Source: Siphonodentalium dalli
Lineage: Eukaryota; Mollusca; Scaphopoda; Gadilida; Siphonodentaliidae
Direction of reading: 5' to 3'
DNA length: 64,000 nt
NCBI GenBank assembly: GCA_032622095.1
Contig: CP136066.1
Span: 188,332,716 to 188,396,715, forward strand
Part shown: positions 55,801 to 64,000 of the stretch, piece by piece
How positions within the stretch are numbered: position 1 is the stretch's first letter
How the letters are laid out: the number at the start of each line of letters is the position of its first letter
Notes under the pieces: model-generated
What the model saw: the letters and a program-made list of their open reading frames with translations, nothing else
What the model was told of the DNA's origin: nothing
Databases searched by the model: none
Made by a program: the position numbers and the translations under genes

Positions 55801-57285
55801 GAACCGCCCGGGACCGCCCGGGCGGCCCCATGGGCCCGTGGACACTATATCTCGACGTTATAACATAGCGACATACCCCACGAGGTCAACCTACAAAATG
55901 TTACTCCCTCGCTCGACCCCGGCCGGCGTTATTAACCCCTCAAAATCCGACAAAATGGTATATAGACAAAAAGAACATTGGGACCGCCCGGGACCGCCCG
56001 GGTGGCCCCACGTGCCCGTGGACACAATATCTCGACGTTATAACGTAGCGACATACCCCATGAGGTCAACCTAGAAAATGTTACTCGCTCGCTCGACCCC
56101 GGCCGGTGTTATTAACCCCTCAAAATCCAACAAAATGGTTTATAAACAAAAATAACATTGGGACCGCCCGGGACCGCCCGGGTGGCCCCACGTGCCCGTG
56201 GACACAATATCTCGACGTTATAACGTAGAGACATACCCCACGAGGTCAACCTACAAAATGTTACTCGCTCGCTCGACTCCGGCCGGTGTTATTAACCCCT
56301 CAAAATCCGATAAAATGGTATATAAACAAAAAGACCATTGGGCCGCCCGAAACCGCCCGGGAGGCACCATGGGCCCGTGGACACTATATCTCGACGTTAT
56401 AACATAGCGACATACCCCACGAGGTCAACCTACACAATGTTGCTTGCTCGCTCGACTCCGGCCGGCGTTATTAAACCCTCAAAATCCGATAAAATGGTAA
56501 ATAGACAAAAAGAACATTAGGACCGCCCGGGACCGCCCGGGAGGCCCCACGTGCCCGTGGACACAATATCTCGACGTTATAACGTAGCGACATACCCCAT
56601 GAGGTCAACCTAGAAAATGTTACTCGCTCGCTCGACCCCGACCGGTGTTATTAACCCCTCAAAATCCGACAAAATGGTATATAGACAAAAAGAACATTGG
56701 GACCGCCCGGGACCGCCCGGGTGGCCCCGCGTGCCCGTGGACACTATATCGCGACGTTATAACGTAGCGACATACCCCACGAGGTCAACCTACAAAATTG
56801 TACTCGCTCGCTCGACTCTGGCCGGCGTTATTAACCCCTCAAAATCCGACAAAATGGTATATAGACAAAAAGAACATTGGGACCGCCCGGGACCGCCCGG
56901 GTGGCCCCACGTGCCCGTGGACACAATATCTCGACGTTATAACGTAGCGACATACCCCATGAGGTCAACCTAGAAAATGTTACTCGCTCTCTCGACTCCG
57001 GCCGGTGATATTAACCCCTCAAAATCCGACAAAATGGTATATAAACAAAAAGAACATTGGGACCGCCCGGGACTGCCCGGGAGGCCCCATGAGCCCATGG
57101 ACACTATTTCGCGACGTTATAACGTAGCGACATACCCCACGAGGTCAACCTACAAAATTGTACTCGCTCGCTCGACTCCGGCCGGCGTTATTAACCCCTC
57201 AAAATCCGATAAAATGGTATATAGACAAAAAGAACATTGGGACCGCCCGGGACCACTCGGGTGGCCCCACGTGCCCGTGAACACA
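55801..57285 (+). repeat. 180-bp satellite array, direct orientation
   Basis: GACCGCCCGGGACCGCCCGG recurs at 55981, 56161, 56521, 56701, 56881, 57061 and 57241, with variants at 55801 and 56341: a strict 180-bp period without net indels. Units contain CTCGACGTTATAACGTAGCG, CTCGCTCGCTCGACCCCGG and TTAACCCCTCAAAATCCGA. Two types alternate for most of the array: CACTATATC with CACGAGGTCAACCTACA, and CACAATATC with CATGAGGTCAACCTAGA, a 360-bp higher-order unit. Because 180 is divisible by three, 60-codon frames run on, stopping at the TAG of the second type. They are not genes. Confidence 0.93.
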
Positions 57286-57590
57286 ATATCTCGACGGTAT
57301 AACGTCGCGACATGCCACCTGAGGGCAACATAGAAAACTTTACTCGCTCGCTCGTCTCCGGCCGGTCATATTAACCCCACAAATGCCGATATTGGCTAAA
57401 AGAGCCTGGGTGATTACTGGTGTCTTCGTGTGTTTTCAGACAGATTATTTTGGTGATTCTTGGTAGTGCAATAAGTGCAATACACCTGAGTGTTAATTCC
57501 ATGTATTGACTCGTTGACGCGTCCACGGCCGATGTTATTAACCCCTCAAATTCCGGTAAAATAGTTTATAAACAAAAGAACCTTGGAACC
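57286..57590 (+). repeat. internal direct copy of the terminal arm
   Basis: Repeats GCCACCTGAGGGCAACATAG, GATTACTGGTGTCTTCGTGT and GTCCACGGCCGATGTTATTA from the left arm with a handful of substitutions. Its presence in mid-array indicates that an arm-plus-array block was once duplicated or that two elements recombined. Confidence 0.88.
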
Positions 57591-57688
57591 GCCCGGGACC
57601 GCCCGGGCGGCCCCATGGGCCCGTGGACACTATATCTCGACGTTATAACATAGCGACATACCCCACGAGGTCAACCTACAAAATGTTA

Positions 57689-58729
57689 CTAACACCGGCC
57701 GGAGTCGAGCGAGCGAGTACCATTTTGTAGGTTGACCTCGTGGGGTATGTCGCTACGTTATAACGTCGAGATATAGTGTCCACGGGCCCATGGGGCCTCC
57801 CGGGCGGTCCCGGGCGGTCCCAATGTTATTTTTGTTTATAAACCATTTTGTTGGATTTTGGGGGGTTAATAACACCGGCCGGGGTCGAGCGAGCGAGTAA
57901 CATTTTCTAGGTTGACCTCATGGGGTATGTCGCTACGTTATAACGTCGAGATATTGTGTCCACGGGTACGTGGGGTCACCCGGGCGGTCCCGGGCGGTCC
58001 CAATGTTCTTTTTGTCTATATACCATTTTGTCGGATTTTGAGGGGTTAATAACACCGGCCGGGGTCGAGCGAGCGAGTAACATTTTCTAGGTTGACCTCA
58101 TGGGGTATGTCGCTACGTTATAACGTCGAGATATTGTGTCCACGGGCACGTGGGGCCACCCGGGCGGTCCCGGGTAGTCCTAATTTTCTTTTTGTCTATT
58201 TACCATTTTATCGGATTTTGAGGGGTTAATAACGCCGGCCGGGGTCGAGCGAGGGAGTAACATTTTGTATGTTGACCTCGTGGGGTATGTCGCTATGTTA
58301 TAACGTCGAGATATAGTGTCCACGGGCCCATGGGGCCGCCCGGGCGGTCCCGGGCGGTTCCAAGGTTCTTTTGTTTGTACACTATTTTACCGGAATTTGA
58401 GGGGTTAATAACATCGGCCGTGGACGCTTCAACGAGTCAATACATGGAATTAACACTCAGGTGTATTGCACTTATTGCACTACCGAGAATCACCAAAATA
58501 ATCTGTCCGAACACACACGAAGACACCAGTAATCACCCAGGCTATTTTAGCCAATATCGGCATTTGTGGGGTTAATATGACCGGCCGGAGACGAGCGAGC
58601 GAGTAAATTTTTCTATGTTGCCCTCAGGTGGCATGTCGCTACGTTATACCGTCGATATATTGTGTCCACGGGCTCGTTGGGCCGCCCGGGCGGTCCCGGG
58701 CGGTCCCCGGGCGGTAATTAGTCACACCG
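57689..58729 (-). repeat. inverted 180-bp array and right terminal arm
   Basis: After ACAAAATGTTACT the sequence turns directly into AACACCGGCCGGAGTCGAGC, the reverse strand of the same unit, with no spacer. Inverted units place GGTTGACCTC at 57731, 57911, 58091 and 58271, again exactly 180 bp apart. The right arm from 58356 mirrors 55401-55800. Confidence 0.92.
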
Positions 58730-58852
58730 GGTTCCAATGATATCCATATTTGTATGGTTCTATTGAGACAGACCGAAGATATGTTAGACTGTTGAAGCTT
58801 TATTTGGCCGGTTTTGGCCGGTTTTGGCCGGTTTTGTTGGGTAAAGGGTTAA

Positions 58853-59953
58853 TTCAAGAAAACCGCGTATTCGTTTAGACCATCCAGAAATTAGCGAAAG
58901 CCGATTTCCAGAATTCACAGCTTCGGGTATTCTGCTGAAGTACAGGTGTCCGTGACAATTTATAACATATGTTTAATTTGAAAAAAGGACCCGAACCATT
59001 GTACATTCGGGAATTGGCTGCAAGATGCTGTGATTGTAGAACTCTGGCAAAAATTGTATTCAAGACTGAACATTAATTTTGAATTAGAAGTCACATTAAA
59101 AGCGACTTAATCTTCAAACTTCAAAATTGAACCAAGTATAGTTTGCTGGCTATTGCCGGTTATCGGCGATCAAAAATATGTCGTGAAATATTTATAATTT
59201 ATTAGTCAGTATATACAGTGGTTGCGGAAGTATCGAAGCCTTCAAAAGAAAATAGGGTGGTTCTAACATAAAATACGTCCATTTGTGCATACGTCCGGCA
59301 AGTGCGAGAACTTCTGCATGGTCCATATATACCTCGCCCTTCCCATCGCCCATGTTATCAGTATTAAATACAGCATGTATATATATGTACCAAACTCGAC
59401 TATAGGCGATATTTTGGTGACGTCACAAGTCACGTGTCAAAACATCAATAAACCAGCTGGGTAGGCAGAAAGATGGAATCGCAGTGCATTCTCATAGAAG
59501 ATATGATCGCGTGTTTGATAATCTATGAATAAAAACCAAAGTAAAACGGTAAAAACTAATTCAGGAAATAGTTGTTGTGTTATTGGATGTTCCTAATAGA
59601 CTCGAACATGTTCAGAATAAGATAGGATTGGATAGCATATATATGATACGCTGAAATATTGTGAGCGACGGATATATGAAATTATAACCAAAGAATAAAA
59701 GATCGACCTTTGTTTTGAAAGTTTAAATTTTATCGCAATATGGTGTGATAATTATAAACTTTTCCGACTTCGTTTGCATACCTAGCAATTATTGAAACTT
59801 CCATCATTTCCACTGTACATGTAACACCGCTGTAAATTCTTATATATATATATTCTAGACGAAACTTGATGATGCTTGGTTCGTATATATAAGTTGGATT
59901 ATCCGAGCGAAACCAGAAAACATGGACACAGCTTAACAGTGAATCTAGTGTTT
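58853..59953. other. no gene recognised
   Basis: AT-rich with short ORFs (up to 91 codons, 59730-60005 minus), no repeat partner found. Confidence 0.4.
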
Positions 59954-60167
59954 TTAACCTTCCATAACTGGAGCTTCCTGAATTTTTGTGAAAACCCTGT
60001 GCCAATGCATTCTGTTATATATTAACAATATTAAATTGCCCCTGTAAGCCAACTGGTGCATTCTCTTATATATTATTTTGGGAGACTCGCATATATAAGA
60101 GAATTTACTGGCACAGGATCTTTAATGCTGCAGAAGTGCAGCTCCCATCATGAAAGGCTTAAAATAA
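59954..60167. mobile_element. TTAA-type MITE related to 7856-8105
   Basis: Left TTAACCTTCCATAACTGGAG, right CTCCCATCATGAAAGGCTTAA. Contains GTGCCAATGCATTCTGTTAT and a hairpin between TTCTCTTATATATTA and CTCGCATATATAAGAGAATT, a degenerate form of the P/T palindrome, then GATCTTTAATGCTGCAG as in the earlier copy. Confidence 0.7.
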
Positions 60168-60660
60168 CACTTGCTGTCCCAGTTCATGATAAAGGTTATT
60201 TCCTAGTGACAGTAGCTGTAATTGTTGAATGGTCCCTCTGACTCAAACTGACTTCATACCACTAAATTAATTATTTACATAAACAGTTCAGGGAAAATAT
60301 AGGAAAGAAGAACAAAACAATAACAACCGCAGTAATATTATGACCACGTCTCAGACAATCCTCCAGAAGGCATTGTGTGTTCATGTGCTAATCTACACAC
60401 AGCTGGTCGTTGTTTATATCGTTTGTGCCTACCAGCAATAATAGCACGTGTTCGCGTGACGTCATTGTTTGTATACAAATATATCACCTATATAGACCCG
60501 GGCCAGCTATGACCTCAAATAAGTCGAAGGAAAAAGACAATATAAGTTGACCTTTCTCATCGTGGACGATGAAGAAAAGAGAATTTGAAGGACTGGAACA
60601 GAAGACATACGATACCATGGATAAGAAAAACACAGCCATGGTGGGAGGTGAGGTTGATGG

Positions 60661-60800
60661 GAAACATTAATAATAAGATTCTTTATTGGTATACTAAACA
60701 ATTGAGGAACAGACAAACCACAGAAAATCTAAGTGTAAACTTATTTGTTGTGTAGAGAGCAATATATCCCGAAAGCCTACTCTAAGTTTCCAAATATTGC
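60661..60800 (-). mobile_element. possible LINE 3' end, minus strand
   Basis: TAATAATAAGATTCTTTATT followed by GGTATACTAAACAATTGAGG is the complement of an AATAAAGAATCTT tail and resembles 14915-14960. No coding remnant identified. Confidence 0.35.
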
Positions 60801-60888
60801 CACTAATTTCGTATTCTAATGAACTCACATGCAGAACACATCTATCTTGGAAAAAAAAACTATATAAAATGCATCAATATAAAGACCA

Positions 60889-63309
60889 GGGTCCGAATCG
60901 GCATCTCTGGTTTAGACTAGGTTTTATTCTAGACCAGGTTTAACTCCAGTTTAAACTAGGTTTAAGTAGGGTTTAAACTTGGTTTTACAGTAGTTAAACC
61001 AGGTTTATGGGAGTAAAACTGGGTTTCAGCGTACTTAAACAAAGTTTTGTGATAAACTCAGTTTAAGTTGAAACTAGGTTTTATTAACGTGATAAAGTTA
61101 TGGTAATATTACTGATTGTTTGTGGTGAATTGGCTATATAATCATCAGTATAAGCTTAGGTATATATGATTTATACGTACCATACGTCTCGCCTCGAACA
61201 TACACCTTTAAATATACTTTGAAAAAAATTCAAAGTTAAACCACCCTACCCCAGGTTTGACTAAAACCTAGTTTTTTGGGTTTAATTATTCGGCCGATAT
61301 TTTTCGCCCAATATTGATGTTGTTTCTTCGTGAATATGGGAGTGTTTATTTTTAATTGGGGGAGGCGTTTATGCGCGGTCGTTTGTCACTCAATGTATAT
61401 GCAGGAGAGTCTTAGTGGAATTCGGGGAGGCGATGTCGGTACTTATGAGATAAATTCTAACAAAATATGTGCCAGTGTGATGGATGATTTCTTGCTATAT
61501 ATGTCTGTTTGCAATTCGCTCGTTCGGATGTCGATTTGGCGGCTGAGAGCATGGCGGGATCGGACTGATCAGATTGACACGTTAGACACGAACATGACTT
61601 TTGAAACTGATTCCTTATTCATAAAAGGTCTCTTTCGGTCAATTTGGCGCATGGGTTGGTGGCCCGCCCAAATACCTATCAGAGACACCCCAGCCTTCAG
61701 CCGGGGGAGGTTAACGGCCACCCTGAGGGGGTGGAGTATGGACTATTTTGGAGAACTGTAAGGATTTCGACCAATTTGATAGTATGGGTGGGTGGCTCGC
61801 CCCAAATAACCCATAGAAACACCCCACCCCTCACATCCGGGGGGGGGGGGTACCACCGATGGGGTGAACGTGGGATATGGACCATTTTCGAGACTGGTAA
61901 GGATTTCGGCATGGATGGATGGCCCGCTCAAATGTCCCATAGAAACAGCCCACCCCTGAACGCTGGGGGACCACCCCAGGAGGTGAAAATGGGGTATGGA
62001 TCCATTTTCGAGAACGGTAAGGATTTCGGTCAATTTGACGTCAGCAGTGTGGGTAGCCCGCTTCAACTACCCCCTATAAAAACCTCACCGGAGGTACCAC
62101 CCCGAGGGGGTGAAATGGAGTATGGACCATTTTCGAGAACGGTGGGTGGCACATCCCAAATGCCCCCCATAGAAACACCCCACCCCCACTCGGACCCCAT
62201 TTTCACCCGCGGTAAGGGTGTGGGTGTTTCTATGACTATATTTGAGGGCGGGCCGCCCACCAATGACGTCATATTGGCCGAAATCCTTACCGATCTCGAT
62301 AACGGTCCATACCCCATTCTATGCGATATTTGGGGCGGGCCACCTACACAATCGTAATATTGACCAACAGAGGCATGTTTTTGCGAATAATGAATAAAAT
62401 GCTCCATACCCCATTTTCACCCCAGCAGGGTGGTACCCTCCAGGGATGAGGGTAGGGTGTCTATATGGGATATTTGGAGCAGGCCACATACCATCTTCAA
62501 CCCTCGGGTAGTAACCCACCCCACCCCGCCCGGATGTGAGGGGTGGGGTGTTTATATGTGTTATTTGAGGTACCCTTCCCCGGGGGTGAGGGTTGGGGTG
62601 TTTCTATTCGGTATTTGGGCGTACCCAATTTCCACCTCCTCTGGTAGGACCCCTCCCACCGGTGAGGGGTGTGTAGGGGTGGTTCTATGGTGTATTTTGA
62701 TCGTGCCACCCACTCCTGCTGCCAAATTAATTAGCCTAAATCCTTACCGTCCATACCCCTGTTATCCCGGGGTGAGGGGTGATGTTTCTATCGGGTATTA
62801 TGGGCGAGCCACCCATTCATGCCGTCAAATTCGCCGAAATCCTTCCCATCTCAAAAATGGTCCATACCCCATTTTCACCCGTCCGGATGGTACCCCCGGG
62901 GTGGTGGTGTTTCTATGGGGTATTTGTGGCGGGCCCCCACCCATGCCCTCAAGAGATATTTTTGAGTTCCAAAAGTCACGTTCGTCCATGATATTAGATA
63001 ATATCTAACCGTTATACAACAGACCGTGCATTCGTCGTGATTTCTCAAAGCGCACGGGTTATTCCCCTGATTAGGAGATTATATAGCGACAACAGGTCGC
63101 GTGACCGGACAATGAATTGACAAGTAGCGATAATAAACAGACAGACCACGCCTCCTATTCTTGCAATTGGACAAGTGAGGCCCACAGGTAACGCAATCGA
63201 CCAAATCTATGTCGTCCCAGCGGTGGAGAAAAACTTGGTTTTACTACTAAAACCCAGTTTAAACTGGTAGTTTAAACTAGGTCTAAACTGGAGATGCCGA
63301 TTCGGACCC
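60889..63309. mobile_element. 2.4-kb TIR element with inverted minisatellite core
   Basis: Terminal inverted repeats GGGTCCGAATCGGCATCTC (first 19 bp identical, about 33 of the first 37 matching). Subterminal repeats are of the type CTAGTTTAAACTAGGTTTAA on both sides (60905-61100, 61235-61290, 63235-63285). The core, 61650-62960, is a minisatellite that reverses orientation. No clear target-site duplication is seen, so the exact last base may be off by a few. A 143-codon ORF at 61330-61761 enters the minisatellite and resembles no transposase I know. Confidence 0.8.
61650..62960. repeat. about 130-bp minisatellite with orientation switch
   Basis: Forward units start near 61652, 61787, 61914, 62049 and 62142. 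They contain GGTGG(C/G)CCGCCCAAATA-type, CATAGAAACACCCCACCCC, GAAAATGGGGTATGGACCAT and TTTTCGAGAACGGTAAGGAT blocks. From about 62200 the complements appear (AAATCCTTACCGATCTCGAT, GGTCCATACCCCATTTTCAC, GGGGTGTTTCTAT), continuing to 62950 in more diverged form. ORFs of 237, 192 and 114 codons on both strands are periodic translations of this DNA, not genes. Confidence 0.88.
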
Positions 63310-64000
63310 AGCAGTTCCCCAGCGTAACAAGGAAGTCGATGTAACGTATACGTTTGGTATATAGTCCAGCATCTGAATGTAGGAAGATGAATATAATTAA
63401 CCCCATGGACTGTTACGGCCCGTACTATAGCTCGTTGATTTTGAACTGTTCCATGCAGTTCATCCGAGTGGGTGTAGACTGCGCCTATATTTTGTGGAAT
63501 CTCCATTATAAACCGATCTGGTTGATCTCTATTTATGTACACTGTTGTTTATTTCTATGTGATTTGATATCATGCGACTTTCATTCTTTCTTCGCACAAT
63601 TATCAACCGGTGTAATAATAAACTATACTATAATGAACTAAACGGTGAGATAATAAAATGTGCCAAATATTGAGACAATATAAGGTGTTAATTGAATCGT
63701 TTATTATATACTATTTATGATATTTCGCTCACACTCGATCGAATCAAATATGTAATGCACTATTTTGTTGTTCCAATCTAATAGTTCAGTTTAATCGATC
63801 CGTGTTTACAGGAGCATGGATTAATGATAATATTAGATGAAATATATTTCTTTAATTTCATGAAATTACCACGTTAATTAAACATTTTCAGAACTAATTA
63901 ATAATAAACTCAATAAAAGAAGTTTCGATTCAAACAGTATACATGTTATGTTCAGTTGTAATGGTATACCGTCTGTCAAATGATCGACGCTGATGTCTGA
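63310..64000. other. no gene recognised
   Basis: AT-rich. A 95-codon plus ORF (63354-63641) opposes a 111-codon minus ORF; neither is identifiable. No repeat partners. Confidence 0.4.

Larger units (their letters stand above)
55401..58729. mobile_element. 3329-bp GC-rich foldback transposon with satellite core
   Basis: Ends GGTGTGACTAATTACCGCCC and the complement GGGCGGTAATTAGTCACACC are next to the 8-bp duplication. Inside come a left arm of about 400 bp, a direct array of 180-bp units, an internal direct copy of the arm (57286-57590), an abrupt inversion at about 57688, an inverted 180-bp array, and the right arm (58356-58729). No transposase is visible. The eight-bp duplication fits hAT-like or related transposases, but the ends do not identify a family. 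Base composition is far higher in G+C than the surrounding DNA. Confidence 0.9.
55393..58737. other. 8-bp target-site duplication GGTTCCAA
   Basis: GGTTCCAA at 55393-55400 and again at 58730-58737. Intact P-family copies have this octamer once, in GAGCCGGTTCCAATGATATC. The empty site is therefore known from four paralogues, which fixes the borders of the inserted element at 55401 and 58729. Confidence 0.9.
55151..58852 (-). mobile_element. P-family MITE, copy 5, split by a 3.33-kb insertion and recombinant at its left
   Basis: Right part 58738-58852 carries GATATCCATATTTGTATGG, three CCGGTTTTGG repeats and the TTGTTGGGTAAAGGGTTAA end. Left part 55151-55400 has two palindromes (the spacer between them partly deleted at 55287), then CACAATGTGGTCAAGGAGCC. 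The expected left end (TTAACCCTTTACCCAACAG) is missing. Instead the sequence begins GATTTTTTTTTACCCTGTGC, as in T-family copy 2 at 30338-30356. This is consistent with exchange between the two families. Confidence 0.82.

Noticed and set aside
55838-57333. Chain of 60- to 118-codon ORFs in the 180-bp array
   Set aside because: They arise because 180 is divisible by three. Alternate units carry a TAG in the frame, and the inverted half shows no conservation of the frame.
13538-60110. CRISPR-like or regularly spaced array made of the 69-bp palindromes
   Set aside because: The palindromes occur only in pairs inside MITEs with TTAA or TA borders. Spacers are constant within a family and not unique, and the DNA is eukaryotic in character.
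61644-62357. 237-codon plus-strand ORF and its 192- and 114-codon neighbours
   Set aside because: The translation is periodic with the roughly 130-bp minisatellite and equally long frames exist on the opposite strand. Codon content follows the repeat, not a protein.
60889-63309. hAT assignment from a CAGGG-like start
   Set aside because: One end would read CAGGG and the other CTGGG, and the flanking 8 bp do not match, so no family can be assigned.

Overview
This window looks like gene-poor nuclear DNA of an animal, most likely a marine invertebrate (a mollusc or other lophotrochozoan; inference only). It is AT-rich and has no operons, no long bacterial-type ORFs and no rRNA or intact tRNA genes. 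It is packed with short inverted-repeat transposons, 5'-truncated non-LTR retrotransposon (LINE) ends, a tRNA-derived SINE, minisatellites and long palindromes. I found no host protein-coding gene that I can name. The only convincing long reading frame (245 codons, minus strand, 41888-42625) lies inside a roughly 0.95-kb insertion flanked by a 12-bp direct repeat. It looks like the ORF1 of a non-autonomous retroelement.

Layout. 1-5 kb: a 29-bp tandem array, a tRNA-SINE, a composite palindrome MITE, two copies of a foldback MITE with GATCATG-type ends (G family) and a roughly 140-bp tandem repeat. 6-15 kb: three copies of an F repeat, two further G-family copies, a 40/44-bp satellite with a dimeric higher-order period, and the first of five TTAA-flanked MITEs (P family). 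15-19 kb: two near-identical LINE 3' ends. 20-32 kb: dense nested MITEs (P family, and T family with TGTGACCC ends and TA targets), a three-copy tandem duplication and older dispersed repeats. 32-41 kb: several palindromic MITEs, LINE tails and microsatellites. 41.7-42.7 kb: the ORF-bearing retroelement. 43-51 kb: more palindromes, a mosaic T element, poly-C tracts and a LINE ORF2 C-terminus. 51.7-54.5 kb: a degenerate roughly 220-bp repeat interrupted by two palindromic insertions. 55.1-58.9 kb: a P-family MITE split by a 3.33-kb GC-rich foldback element whose body is a 180-bp satellite in opposing arrays. It has an 8-bp target duplication. 60.9-63.3 kb: a second TIR-bounded element, 2.4 kb long, whose core is again a minisatellite that reverses orientation.

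The clearest biological themes are three. First, transposons whose internal DNA is tandem satellite arranged head-to-tail and then inverted; two unrelated examples lie within 8 kb of each other. Second, one twin 69-bp palindrome module is shared by MITE families that have different ends and different target-site rules, with an apparent recombinant between them. Third, there is an ORF1-only retroelement with a stable 3' hairpin. Family assignments rest on ends, target duplications and internal copy-to-copy comparison made by eye. No database search was possible.
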